This document shows positions 40,783 to 49,831 of a stretch of 64,000 bases of DNA, in pieces; within the stretch, counting starts at the first letter, position 1; each line of letters begins with the position of its first letter. Made by a program: the position numbers and the translations under genes. Source of the stretch: Hyphomicrobiales bacterium (GTDB taxonomy: Bacteria; Pseudomonadota; Alphaproteobacteria; Rhizobiales; Rhizobiaceae); contig UEIF01000009.1 of NCBI GenBank assembly GCA_900468805.1, forward strand, positions 186,001 through 250,000. The letters are read 5' to 3'. The notes beneath the pieces were generated by a model. The model saw nothing but the letters and a program-made list of their open reading frames with translations. It was not told where the DNA came from and searched no databases.

Positions 40783-42507
40783 TCAGTATGAGGCTAGCAG
40801 ATTCTGCCCGAAATCCGGTTCGACGCCCAGAATAGGTGCGGCGCGGCTGATGATGTCGTGGACCATGGGGGCTGCCGTATTCGTCGCGAAGGTGAGCCCG
40901 TGCTGGCCGGTCAGCGGTTCGTCGATGAAAGACAGAACGACATATTTCGGCGCATCGATCGGAAAGGCCGCGAGATAGGCGTTGAAGCTCAGTGTGTGCG
41001 AATAATGGCCGTTCACGACCTTGTTCGCCGTGCCCGTCTTGCCGCCGACATGGAAACCAGGCACGTCGGCGGTACGTCCGGAGCCTTGTTCGCCATTGAG
41101 TTTGAAGAGCGCGCGGATCGTATCGCTGGTACTTTTCTTGACGATCTGCTGCTCGGTTTTCGCCGCCTCTTCCGCTGAGCGTGGCAGGAAGGTCGGCTCT
41201 ATGAGCTCGCCACCATCGACGAGAGCGGCACCGGCAACGGCCGTCTGCAGCGGCGTGGTCGCGACGCCATGGCCGAAGGAGATGGTGATCGAGTTGATCT
41301 TCTTCCACACTTTGGGCTGTGTCGGCGTTTTTACCTCCGGCAGCTCGGTCTGCATTTTGGTCAGGAGGCCAAAACGGGTCAGATAGTCCTTCTGACGATC
41401 CATGCCGACGAGGTCCATCATTCTTGCCGTGCCGATATTGGAAGAATAGCGAAAGATTTCCGGAATGGTCAGCCAGCGGCGCGGCACGTCATGGTCGTCA
41501 TGGATGATGAAGCCGCCGTAGTGCAGCGGGCCGGTAGCGTCGAAACTGTCGGAGAGTTTGACCGTGCCGCTGTCGAGTGCCAATGCCATCGAGAAGGTCT
41601 TGAAGGTCGAGCCCATTTCGAAGGTGCCGTTTGACATGCGGTTCAGCCAGCCTTCGCTACCGGTGGCCTGAGGGTCGTTCGGGTCGAAATCGGGGGCGGA
41701 AGCCATGGCGAGCACCTCGCCCGTATGGATGTCGAGGATGACGGCGCCGGCTGCCTTGCCCTTGTAGGTGGTGATAGCATCGGTGACGACGTCATGAACG
41801 ACATTCTGCGCCCGAATGTCGATCGACAGCTTCACCGGCTCCAGATTCTCGCGCACTGCGAGCCCGGTGGATTCCAGATCCGAAAGGCCCTGCATGTCGA
41901 GATACTTCTCCATGCCGGCCATGCCCTTGTTGTCGATATCGACATAGCCGAGGATGTGAGCAGCGGTACGCCCGCCAGGATAGAAGCGCTTCACCTCGGG
42001 GCGGAAGCCAATGGCGGGAAGGCCGAGGGCCAGAACGTCGCTTTGCTGTTTCGGCGTCAGCTGGCGACGCAGCCATGTGAACTGCGAACGCTTGTCCGAC
42101 AGCTTCTGATAGAGCGTTTTCCGGTCGAGTTCCGGGAAAAGCTGCGTGAGTTTCTCGACCGCTTCATCGACATCGACCATATGGCTTGGCTCGGCAAACA
42201 TCGAAACCGTGCGGATATCGGTCGCCAGCAGCTCGCCGTTTCGGTCGAGAATATCGGGCCGGGAGGCCATGATCGGATTCGGCGGAATGCTCGATGTCGT
42301 CGTGTCGACGGCAAGGCCATAATAGATCAGCTTGCCGAACATTCCGGCGTAGACGATGCCTAGGACGCCTGCGAGGGTGACGATGCGGCTTCTGGCTTGC
42401 CGTGCCGTTCCGGTGGTCTTGCGAGCGGCCCGCGTGAAAGGGGCAGCTTCGAAGGTGAGCTTCACCAGTCGACCGCTTCTTACGCTGATACTATGAATGA
42501 TCGACAT
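40783..42507 (-). CDS. FtsI/PBP3-type peptidoglycan transpeptidase
   Basis: A 574-residue class B penicillin-binding protein. An N-terminal anchor (RIVTLAGVLGIVYAGMFGKL) is followed by a dimerisation domain (RPDILDRNGELLATDIRT). The transpeptidase domain carries all three active-site motifs: GSTFKTF (S-x-x-K), YSSNIGT (SxN) and GGKTGTA (KTG). It acts in septal or side-wall peptidoglycan crosslinking at the outer face of the inner membrane. No cell-division cluster genes are nearby, so this is probably a second, accessory copy. Start 42507 is preferred to a frame opening at 42558, but neither has a strong ribosome binding site. Confidence 0.88.
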   Translation of the reverse strand: MSIIHSISVRSGRLVKLTFEAAPFTRAARKTTGTARQARSRIVTLAGVLGIVYAGMFGKLIYYGLAVDTTTSSIPPNPIMASRPDILDRNGELLATDIRTVSMFAEPSHMVDVDEAVEKLTQLFPELDRKTLYQKLSDKRSQFTWLRRQLTPKQQSDVLALGLPAIGFRPEVKRFYPGGRTAAHILGYVDIDNKGMAGMEKYLDMQGLSDLESTGLAVRENLEPVKLSIDIRAQNVVHDVVTDAITTYKGKAAGAVILDIHTGEVLAMASAPDFDPNDPQATGSEGWLNRMSNGTFEMGSTFKTFSMALALDSGTVKLSDSFDATGPLHYGGFIIHDDHDVPRRWLTIPEIFRYSSNIGTARMMDLVGMDRQKDYLTRFGLLTKMQTELPEVKTPTQPKVWKKINSITISFGHGVATTPLQTAVAGAALVDGGELIEPTFLPRSAEEAAKTEQQIVKKSTSDTIRALFKLNGEQGSGRTADVPGFHVGGKTGTANKVVNGHYSHTLSFNAYLAAFPIDAPKYVVLSFIDEPLTGQHGLTFATNTAAPMVHDIISRAAPILGVEPDFGQNLLASY

Positions 42508-42875
42508 TGCCACACACCGAGAACAGAACGCACCAGCGCATAACCCACCCATCGGCATCGGCTATCAAGGGGATATGTGCGGATTTAAAGCCTAAGAAGC
42601 GGAACACATTCTCACGGCTCTGGTAGAGCTTTAAACCTCTCCCCATCTGGCGCCTGGATGGTTAACAAGGTCTTATCCGACTACGTGTGTTTTTGTCGCA
42701 GTTGCCCGATGCCCACCAGACCAATGGAGGCTTGCGCAATTAAAACGATTTTAAAATTTTCGCTCCAAAAGCTAATCGATTTTAATTTTATGATTAAATT
42801 TTTCTTGTTGCAGCGCAAAAGGATTCGCGCCTTTAATCGCTGCGAACGGTCAAATTGCTCTGTCGAGGAACGCAC
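42508..42875. other. AT-rich intergenic region with imperfect hairpin
   Basis: 368 bases between the penicillin-binding-protein gene and a short plus-strand frame. Bases about 42735-42805 are strikingly AT-rich for this genome (runs such as TTTTAAAATTTT and TTTTAATTTTATG). At 42810-42843 an imperfect hairpin pairs GCAGCG with CGCTGC and, inside it, AAAGG with CCTTT. The AT-rich block could be a promoter or a binding site for a silencer of the H-NS/MucR type; no hexamer pair stands out. Confidence 0.5.
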
Positions 42876-43049
42876 ATGACAATGACATTTCCGCTAACTG
42901 AAAAGCGCAATGCCGATGAGCTGTTGAAGCATCTGATCCAGCACAATCTCTCCTATCCGGGAAATTGTGCCGTTTCGCTCAAGGCTCATGTCGCCCTCGT
43001 CACTTCCTCTCATACGTTCGCGCTGGGAACCGCCCGTACGGCATGGTAG
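42876..43049 (+). CDS. possible small protein (57 aa)
   Basis: A 57-residue frame starting MTMTFPLTEKRNADELLKHL with GAGGAACGCAC directly before the ATG. No family is recognised; there is no signal peptide or membrane helix. The AT-rich block and hairpin upstream could provide its promoter or leader. It converges on the secretion-adaptor gene with 43 bases between stops. Coding status is uncertain. Confidence 0.3.
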   Translation: MTMTFPLTEKRNADELLKHLIQHNLSYPGNCAVSLKAHVALVTSSHTFALGTARTAW

Positions 43050-43092
43050 CGACCAAAAAGCCGGGCTGCGAATTCCACGATTGCATCCGATC

Positions 43093-44409
43093 TTAATCCT
43101 CCCGGAAGGCGCGCAAGATCTGGTCGGAGAGCGGTTTGACGAGATAGGAAAGCGCGGTGCGGTCATCCGTTTTGATCATGACCTCGGCCGGCATGCCTGG
43201 GACGAGCGCAAGGCTCTTCAGCTTTTCTTTTTCGGCTTGCGGGACGGCGACACGCACTAGGTAGTAGGACTGGCCGGACCGTTCGTCGGTGGCCAGATCG
43301 GCCGCAATTCGGCTGACGAAGCCGGTGAGCTCGGGTGTCGTGCGAAGATTGAATGCGGTCATGCGCAACAAGGCTGCGTGCCCGATCTGGATCTGATCCA
43401 CATCCTTCGGCGCAATCTGAACTTCAAGGGCCAGATCATCGCCGTCCGGCACGATCAGCATGATCGGATCGGCAGGAGAGATTACGCCACCGACGGTATG
43501 GACCGTCAATTGGTGTACGACGCCGGATTGCGGAGCGACAATATCGATGCGCTTCAATTCATCCTCGGCCGCCACTTTCCGCTCGACATATTCGCCGATC
43601 TGCCCCTGGATCTCCCGCAATTCGCGGCCAACCTCGGTTCTCAGATCCTGGTCTATCTGCAGGATCTGCAGCCGCGTTTCCGTGATCCGGCCAGCCGACT
43701 GGGCCTGAAAAGCAATCTTCTCACCGCGTTCTCCGCCAAAGGTCGCAGCCTGGGTCTTGAGGCCGTTCAGCCGCTGGTCGGAAACGATGCCCTGTTCGCG
43801 CAACCTGTTCAGGGCGGATATTTCGGCGTTGAGAACCTCTATTCCCTCGCCATAGGCAACTTCCTGGGCCTTCAGTCCGGCGATTTCATGCTCGAACTGC
43901 GCGATGCGCTGATTGAGCTGGGCTTTCTGCCCTTCCCTCGCGTCCCGCCGGGACTGGAATAATCGAGATTCGCTATGGATGGCAGCAGCCACCTCAGGAT
44001 CCTTTTCGTCAGCAAGCAGCCAGTCTGGAAAAGCGATGTCATCAAGATCGTCACGTTCGGCCTCCAGCCGCGCCAACCGCGCGGCCAATTCGTTCAGCCG
44101 CTTCGTGACGATCGCCAGGTTGGCGCGGGCCTGGGTAGCGTCGAGGCGCATGAGGACGTCACCAGCCCTGACCTCATCACCCTCTCCCACAAGGATTTCT
44201 CCGACGACCCCGCCCTTCGGGTGCTGGACCTTCTTGACGTAGGAATCGACGACAAAATGCCCCGGTGCCACCACCGCTCCAGAGAGATCCGTCACCGAAG
44301 CCCATGCCCCCGCACCTCCGACCATCGCCAGCGAAGCGATAACGCCCACCATCAGGTGGCGGCGGATTGAACGGCTGACTTCCCGGTCATCAATGTCTGA
44401 CATCGGCAT
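43093..44409 (-). CDS. type I secretion membrane fusion protein, HlyD/PrsE type
   Basis: A 438-residue HlyD-family adaptor. A short cytoplasmic N-terminus and one TM helix (MVGVIASLAMVGGAGAWA) are followed by a biotinyl-lipoyl half-domain (VQHPKGGVVGEILVGEGDEV). A long coiled coil (about residues 90-270) leads to the second lipoyl half (DIVAPQSGVVHQLTVHTVGG) and the RTX-adaptor C-terminus (IKTDDRTALSYLVKPLSDQI, family ending RAFRED). It bridges the ABC exporter and an outer-membrane TolC protein encoded elsewhere. It overlaps the exporter gene by 20 bases, and both follow the hemophore gene, so it should export HasA. Confidence 0.9.
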   Translation of the reverse strand: MPMSDIDDREVSRSIRRHLMVGVIASLAMVGGAGAWASVTDLSGAVVAPGHFVVDSYVKKVQHPKGGVVGEILVGEGDEVRAGDVLMRLDATQARANLAIVTKRLNELAARLARLEAERDDLDDIAFPDWLLADEKDPEVAAAIHSESRLFQSRRDAREGQKAQLNQRIAQFEHEIAGLKAQEVAYGEGIEVLNAEISALNRLREQGIVSDQRLNGLKTQAATFGGERGEKIAFQAQSAGRITETRLQILQIDQDLRTEVGRELREIQGQIGEYVERKVAAEDELKRIDIVAPQSGVVHQLTVHTVGGVISPADPIMLIVPDGDDLALEVQIAPKDVDQIQIGHAALLRMTAFNLRTTPELTGFVSRIAADLATDERSGQSYYLVRVAVPQAEKEKLKSLALVPGMPAEVMIKTDDRTALSYLVKPLSDQILRAFRED

Positions 44410-46237
44410 CCTCCTGACTATCCGATATGGCGCCGTTTGCTGGATCGGATGTCGTCTGCGCCGCGTTTGCGATCACTCGCAGCGGTGGCGTACTCACGCC
44501 GGTTGCCGGAAAGCCCCGGCCTGCCGGCAGGCCCGATCCGCTTTTCAAAACCCTGGAAAGAACCTCGTCACGCGGACCGAAAGCCTTTTGCCTGCCACCC
44601 TCGATCATCAGCACATGATCGACGATCCCAAGCGCACTCGGTCTATGGGCAACGACGACGACGATACCCTTGCGATCGCGAACCGCGGCGATGGCTCTGA
44701 CGACAGCGGCTTCGCCCTCGGCATCCAGATTGGCGTTGGGCTCGTCGAGGACGACCAGAAACGGATCGCGATAAAGGGCGCGCGCAAGGCCGATACGCTG
44801 GCGCTGACCTGTCGAGAGTGCGGCTCCGGCTTCGCCGATCTGCGTCTCGTAGCCGAGTTCGAATTTCAAGATCAGCTCATGGGCACCGGCCGTGCGCGCC
44901 GCGGCGATGATCGCTTCCGCATCGGGAGCTTCCTCGAACCTCGAAATATTTTCAGCAATGGTTCCGTCGAACAGTTCGACGCCCTGCGGGAGGTAGCCGA
45001 TGTGCTCACCGAGTGCGGCGCTATCCCATTGGTCGAGGCTGGCGCCATCGATCCGCACCTTGCCTGCCGATGGCTGCCAGGCGCCGACGAGGATACGCGA
45101 CAAGGTCGATTTTCCCGATCCGGACGGACCGATCACGCCGAGCGCGCTTCCTGCGGCCAATGAGAAACCAAGCCCGGCGAGCGTCGGTTTTCTTTCGCCC
45201 GGAGGCACGACGGTCACGGCCTCGATGCGCAGTTCACGTTCGGGGCGCGGCAGAGAGGTGACGGGGTTGGCCTCAGGGATCTTGTCGAGCAGGTCCTGAA
45301 GCCTTGCCCAGCTCTGGCGTGCCATCAGAAACGGCTTCCAGTTGCCGATTGCAAGCTCGACCGGCGCGAGCGCCCTGCCCATCATGATCGAGCTTGCGAT
45401 CATGATGCCGCCCGTGGCTTGTTGCGTGATCACGAGATAGGCGCCGACAGCAAGGATGGCGGACTGCAGCATCATGCGCAGCGATTTCGACACGCCTCCC
45501 AAGCCACCGCCGATGTCGCCGGCACGGCGGTTGGCCGCAAGATAGGCGGCGTTGACCTTCAGCCATCGTTTGGCGAGCCTCGTTTCCAGTCCCATCGCCC
45601 GGACGACTTCCGCGTTGCGACGGGTACCTTCCAGAAGGCCGTTGCGGATCATGTTCTGGGCAATGGTTTCGCGGATAGGACCTTGCGACAGCATGTTGGT
45701 GATCAGCGTCAGTGAGACAAGGATGATTGCGCCAATGAGCGCCGTCACGCCGATCCACATATGGAATAGGAAGCATATGCCGAGATAAAGCGGCATCCAG
45801 GGAAGGTCGAAGAAGGCCGTCGGTCCGGTGCCGGATAGGAAGCAGCGGACATTGTCGAGATCCCGCAACGGCTGCAGGCCGTCACCTTGGGCTCGACTGA
45901 CCAATGGAAGGCGTATCACGGCCTCATGAACGCGGGCGCTGAGCTTCCCGTCGAACCGCTCTCCGATCCGAAGCAAGACGCGGGCGCGAACGATATCGAG
46001 GACCGACTGGAACGCGTAGAGGCCGGCGGCAAGCACTGCCAGACCAATCAGCGTCGGAACGCTGCCGCTTGCGAGCACGCGATCATAGACCTGCAGCATG
46101 AACAGCGGCGATGTCAGGGCGAGCAGGTTGACGACCCCGCTGATGAGGGCAATGGCGACGACATTGCTCTTCAGGGGAAGGATCGTCGCCGCAGCAAAAG
46201 GCTGCGGCGACGTCCGAACCAAAAATTGGTTCTTCAT
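44390..46237 (-). CDS. type I secretion ABC transporter, HasD/PrsD type
   Basis: A 615-residue exporter half-transporter. The N-terminal membrane domain has about six helices (VVNLLALTSPLFMLQVYDRV is characteristic of PrtD/HasD/PrsD). The nucleotide-binding domain has Walker A GPSGSGKST, signature LSTGQRQRIGLARAL (Thr replacing the usual Gly) and Walker B FLVVLDEPNANLD. It lacks the C39 peptidase domain, as expected for RTX or HasA exporters. A low-complexity tail of about 50 residues ends the protein. It lies 7 bases downstream of the hemophore gene and overlaps the adaptor gene. Confidence 0.92.
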   Translation of the reverse strand: MKNQFLVRTSPQPFAAATILPLKSNVVAIALISGVVNLLALTSPLFMLQVYDRVLASGSVPTLIGLAVLAAGLYAFQSVLDIVRARVLLRIGERFDGKLSARVHEAVIRLPLVSRAQGDGLQPLRDLDNVRCFLSGTGPTAFFDLPWMPLYLGICFLFHMWIGVTALIGAIILVSLTLITNMLSQGPIRETIAQNMIRNGLLEGTRRNAEVVRAMGLETRLAKRWLKVNAAYLAANRRAGDIGGGLGGVSKSLRMMLQSAILAVGAYLVITQQATGGIMIASSIMMGRALAPVELAIGNWKPFLMARQSWARLQDLLDKIPEANPVTSLPRPERELRIEAVTVVPPGERKPTLAGLGFSLAAGSALGVIGPSGSGKSTLSRILVGAWQPSAGKVRIDGASLDQWDSAALGEHIGYLPQGVELFDGTIAENISRFEEAPDAEAIIAAARTAGAHELILKFELGYETQIGEAGAALSTGQRQRIGLARALYRDPFLVVLDEPNANLDAEGEAAVVRAIAAVRDRKGIVVVVAHRPSALGIVDHVLMIEGGRQKAFGPRDEVLSRVLKSGSGLPAGRGFPATGVSTPPLRVIANAAQTTSDPANGAISDSQEDADVRH

Positions 46238-46244
46238 CGGCCGA

Positions 46245-46982
46245 TCACGCGACGAAGATCAGATCGGAGCTGTCAAGCGTGCCGCCGCCTGCGAAAGCGA
46301 CGTCGATGCTGCTACCGGCGTAGGAGATCGTCGAACCGGAAATGCTGCCGCCAGCCGAGACGAAGTCGCTGTAGTCGTTCCAGCCATAGCCGTCGAGGAC
46401 GATCAGGTCGTTGCCGTCAACAAAGTCGTTGATCGCATCATCGCCCCATCCGCCGGCATTCAGATCGGCTCGATAGTAGAAAGTGTCGAAGTCGCTCGCA
46501 CCGGCACCCGTCAGCACATCGTCGCCGGCAAAGCTGTAGAGGGTCTCGCCGAGGCCGCCGCTATTGCCAGTCTGCGTCGTGCCCTGCTCACCAAGGTAGT
46601 CGTAGAGATGCGTCAGGTCGGCGAAGTTGGAGAGGTAGTAGATCGCATAGGTAAATGCCGTGGAGGTGGTCGCGTCCGACAGGTCCAACGTCAGCACGGT
46701 GCTGAGATCATAGCCCGTTGCCGTGCTGCCGGTCAGATGCGAGCCGAATTCCAGCGTGTCGAGCGAGCCGACGAAGCCGCCCGGTGGGATGTAGCTGAAA
46801 TCACCGTTGAGAACCGCGCCCGACTGGGCGGTACCAGCGTTGCCGGCGACCCACTGGTCATAAGGCGCTGAGCCCGGGCTGAACGAGCCATGGCTGCGAT
46901 ATGAGAAGGAGTTGAGCCACGTGGTTTCGAGATAGTTGACCCAATCGGGCGCACCGGCGGGGACCTGAATTCCTACACTCAT
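46245..46982 (-). CDS. hasA: HasA-like secreted hemophore with RTX-type C-terminus
   Basis: A 245-residue secreted protein without an N-terminal signal peptide. Residues 1-135 resemble the HasA hemophore: GSLDTLEFGSHLTG corresponds to GQLDSLSFGDGLSG of Serratia HasA. His31 and Tyr64 match the axial heme ligands; no His follows Tyr64 at the position of the third conserved residue. The C-terminal 100 residues (GDDVLTGAGASDFDTFYY, INDFVDGNDLIVLDGYGWND, DSSDLIFVA) resemble the RTX/serralysin secretion domain and end in an acidic-hydrophobic signal. Start follows GGAGAAAGACA. It is encoded between the receptor and exporter genes, exactly where a hemophore is expected. Confidence 0.82.
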   Translation of the reverse strand: MSVGIQVPAGAPDWVNYLETTWLNSFSYRSHGSFSPGSAPYDQWVAGNAGTAQSGAVLNGDFSYIPPGGFVGSLDTLEFGSHLTGSTATGYDLSTVLTLDLSDATTSTAFTYAIYYLSNFADLTHLYDYLGEQGTTQTGNSGGLGETLYSFAGDDVLTGAGASDFDTFYYRADLNAGGWGDDAINDFVDGNDLIVLDGYGWNDYSDFVSAGGSISGSTISYAGSSIDVAFAGGGTLDSSDLIFVA

Positions 46983-47057
46983 TGTCTTTCTCCATTGATG
47001 GTTGGTTGTCCGTCGATCGACGAACCTCGGATCCGCGGCCGGCCGGCCGGGAAATGC

Positions 47058-49694
47058 TTAGAACTTGAAGTTGAGAGATGCCGTCGCCGTGCGTCCCGGT
47101 CCGGGCAGGCTGATGGTTCCGAGCGCCGGGACGTAAGCGACATCGGTGACGTTGTTGACTGCAAAGCGAAGCTTGACGGTGTCGTTAAAGGCGTAGGAGC
47201 CGTATATGTCGTATAGCGAGTAGTCCTCGGTGACGTAGTTGCTCGCCAGCACGCCGATATTGGGTGAAGTGCCGCCGACATGGGTGGCGCGACCGCCAAT
47301 CGTCAGCTTGTCATCGAACAGCCGCATGCCCGCATCGATGGTAAACTTGTTGCGCGGCGGCACGAAAATGATCGAGGGCTCGATCTCGTAGCTCGTGCCG
47401 TCATAGCTGTAGGTCGTGCCGAAATCCGTCTTCAGATAGGTGTAGGAAAGGCCGGCATACCATTTACCTGCATCATAGCTCGCTTCCAGCTCGATGCCCT
47501 TCATGCGCGTCGTGCCGTCAACGTTGACATAGGAGGCGTAGTCGCGTCCGGTCTCGGCGCGATGAACTGTCCCGAGCGCGATATAGTTTTCGATCTCGCG
47601 ATAAAAGCCGACGGCCTTCAGGCGCAGGCTGTCATCAGCAGACAAGAGCCCGTCGGTCGTGGCATTCACGCCAAGCTCGAAAGTGTTGCCTTCTTCGGCC
47701 ACGAGATCGGGATTGGGAGCGTTTTCCACGAGATTGACGCCAGGGTGACCGCCCGTCAGGAAGGTTTCCATGATCGTCGGAGGACGGAAGCTGCGCGAAT
47801 ATTTGGCGAAGGGCTGCAGCCAGTCGACGGGTTTGACGGCGAGCATGGCGGAGGGCAGCAGCGCGCCGTCCGAATTGTCCACATCTATGACGTTTTCCGG
47901 ATAGACCGTCACGCGATCAATGGTGCCCGTCCAGATCCGGCAAGTCACGCCATCGGGGAAATACAACCGGCATCTTCGGTTGTCGATGGTCTTGACTTCG
48001 AGACCGTAGAGCGATGCGTCGCCGGAAAGATTGTAATAGTCGTAGCGCAGGCCCGCCTGCGCCATCAGCCAGTCGTCATGTTCGAACGTGGCATTGGTGA
48101 AGGCGCTGTAGACATCGCGATCGCCGGATGGGGTCGTGCCGGTATAGGTGGCCGTCATGTCGACGCCATTGAGGAAGTAGTCCTCGAGCGTCTCCGTCTT
48201 GCCGCGGTCGAAGAAGGCCTCGACACCGTAGTTCAACGAAAGCGAACCGGCTGAGGTCTCGAAGCGGCTGGTGTTGTCGATACTGAAGCCCAGCGTGCCG
48301 AGAGCATAATTGACGGGGAAACCGTCGTCGTTGATGGCGGAACCGAAACGCTTCTCGCGGTTTCGCGTGTGGTTGTACCAGAGGCGCGCATTGAGATCGA
48401 TGAGTTCGCTGTCGGGATCCCAATGAAGGCTGCTGGTGAGCGTATCGTTGAGGACCTGCTGCGTATCTTCATCAAGGTCGCCATCATTGTTGTAGGAGCC
48501 TTGGCTGAAGTCGGAATCGTTGCGAAGCCAGGTCATCGACATGTCGAGATCGTCGGTGAGCTCCGCCTCGGCCTTCAGCAGGTAAGAGTAGGAGTCCTGC
48601 CCCGTGAAGATCGCCGCTCCGTCATGCACGGAGCTGTCATAAAGCTTGATGTCGCCATTCTCGCCGATGTCATAGGCGCCAATCTTCTTGTGGCTGATGC
48701 CACCGAGCACCGAAAAGCTGTCCGACAGTCTGACCGCCGCCATGCTCGCGCCATCAAATTGGAACTCGTTGGTGCCAACGGTCGCGTTCGACTCGCCGCC
48801 CCACTGGCGGCCGTCTTCTATGAGGTCATCGGCCTCAATGGTTCGAAAGTTGACCGAGCCGCCGAGTGCGCCGGCTCCGCCAACGCCCGATGTGCCGCTC
48901 TTTTCCACGTCGATTTCACGGATAAAGGCAGTTTCGACATAGGTTCGCTGCGTCGATCCATGGCCGTTGCGCTGAAAATTCTGCCTCGCCCCATCGATCA
49001 TGGTGACGACGCGGTTCTGATCCTGGAGGCCGCGAATATTGACCGTGACGCCGGGGTTCTGCCCCTCGGAGCGGTTGGCATAGACGCCGGCGGCGTTGTC
49101 GAGCAAGTCGCGTGCGTTACGGGCGGGAGAGCTTTGAATGGCCTCCCTAGAGATGACGCTGACGCTTGCCGGCTCCTCGTAGACCCAGTCGGGCGTGCCG
49201 CGATAACCCGCACCGGAACTTGGACGTCGGCCGCCCTTGATGACGATCGGAGCAAGTTGGGTAACACCATCCTCCTGCGGAATGGCATTCACGATATCGG
49301 CGCTGCCAATCGTCGCTGCGCCACCATCTCCGGAAATATGAGCCGATACTCCCGTCCCCGACAGCATTCGATCAAGCGCGTCGGCAGGTGTCAATCGACC
49401 GGCCACGGCGCTGGTATTCACTGATCCTGTTGGCGTCGACGACAGCGTGATCTGCATGCCGGACTGACGCCCGAATGCACGGATCGCGTTCGCCAGGGGC
49501 TGGGACGGGATATCGAAGGGGAGTGTCGTGGCCGCTTGCGCTTGCGCCTTGTCGGCCGGCGCCGACTGCGCGTGAGCATTGGTTACTACAGACAAAATTG
49601 CAAAAGCGGTTGTCGCCAACAACCGTGCTCGCCACGCGTACCCACCCGCTTGGCACGCGCCGTTGAGCCTTAGAACCCCTACCCTCACTCGCAT
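47058..49694 (-). CDS. hasR: TonB-dependent heme/hemophore receptor with signalling domain, HasR-like
   Basis: An 878-residue outer-membrane receptor. A signal peptide (LLATTAFAILSVVTNAHA) is followed by an STN signalling domain (FDIPSQPLANAIRAFGRQSG, PADALDRMLSGTG). Next come a plug (ARDLLDNAAGVYANRSEGQN, VNIRGLQDQNRVVTMIDG) and a 22-strand-type barrel ending in LNFKF. GHPGVNLVENAPNPDL and YSRSFRPPTIMETF are typical of HasR/HmuR-group receptors. The STN domain signals heme-hemophore binding to the FecR-like protein encoded just upstream. Start 49694 is chosen to fit a normal signal peptide; the frame opens at 49748. The distance to the fecR stop is 137 bases, so a separate sigma-dependent promoter may lie there. 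Confidence 0.88.
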   Translation of the reverse strand: MRVRVGVLRLNGACQAGGYAWRARLLATTAFAILSVVTNAHAQSAPADKAQAQAATTLPFDIPSQPLANAIRAFGRQSGMQITLSSTPTGSVNTSAVAGRLTPADALDRMLSGTGVSAHISGDGGAATIGSADIVNAIPQEDGVTQLAPIVIKGGRRPSSGAGYRGTPDWVYEEPASVSVISREAIQSSPARNARDLLDNAAGVYANRSEGQNPGVTVNIRGLQDQNRVVTMIDGARQNFQRNGHGSTQRTYVETAFIREIDVEKSGTSGVGGAGALGGSVNFRTIEADDLIEDGRQWGGESNATVGTNEFQFDGASMAAVRLSDSFSVLGGISHKKIGAYDIGENGDIKLYDSSVHDGAAIFTGQDSYSYLLKAEAELTDDLDMSMTWLRNDSDFSQGSYNNDGDLDEDTQQVLNDTLTSSLHWDPDSELIDLNARLWYNHTRNREKRFGSAINDDGFPVNYALGTLGFSIDNTSRFETSAGSLSLNYGVEAFFDRGKTETLEDYFLNGVDMTATYTGTTPSGDRDVYSAFTNATFEHDDWLMAQAGLRYDYYNLSGDASLYGLEVKTIDNRRCRLYFPDGVTCRIWTGTIDRVTVYPENVIDVDNSDGALLPSAMLAVKPVDWLQPFAKYSRSFRPPTIMETFLTGGHPGVNLVENAPNPDLVAEEGNTFELGVNATTDGLLSADDSLRLKAVGFYREIENYIALGTVHRAETGRDYASYVNVDGTTRMKGIELEASYDAGKWYAGLSYTYLKTDFGTTYSYDGTSYEIEPSIIFVPPRNKFTIDAGMRLFDDKLTIGGRATHVGGTSPNIGVLASNYVTEDYSLYDIYGSYAFNDTVKLRFAVNNVTDVAYVPALGTISLPGPGRTATASLNFKF

Positions 49695-49831
49695 GCTCAC
49701 TCTCGTCTCTCCAGTCGTTTGCGCCGATGTCGTGCCCGGCGCTTTCAACGAAATGACGATTGGCTCTCAGAGTTTTTTCAGGGTTTTCGGCTGGAGTGAG
49801 CTAAATCTTGATAATTACAGTCAAATTTTTT

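Noticed and set aside
42508..42558. Extended N-terminus of the penicillin-binding protein from 42558.
   Set aside because: The extra 17 residues are unlike the family and there is no ribosome binding site before the codon at 42558.
47280..49424. Two frames of more than 300 codons on the plus strand opposite the HasR-like receptor.
   Set aside because: The receptor frame shows signal peptide, STN, plug and barrel motifs; the opposite frames show none.
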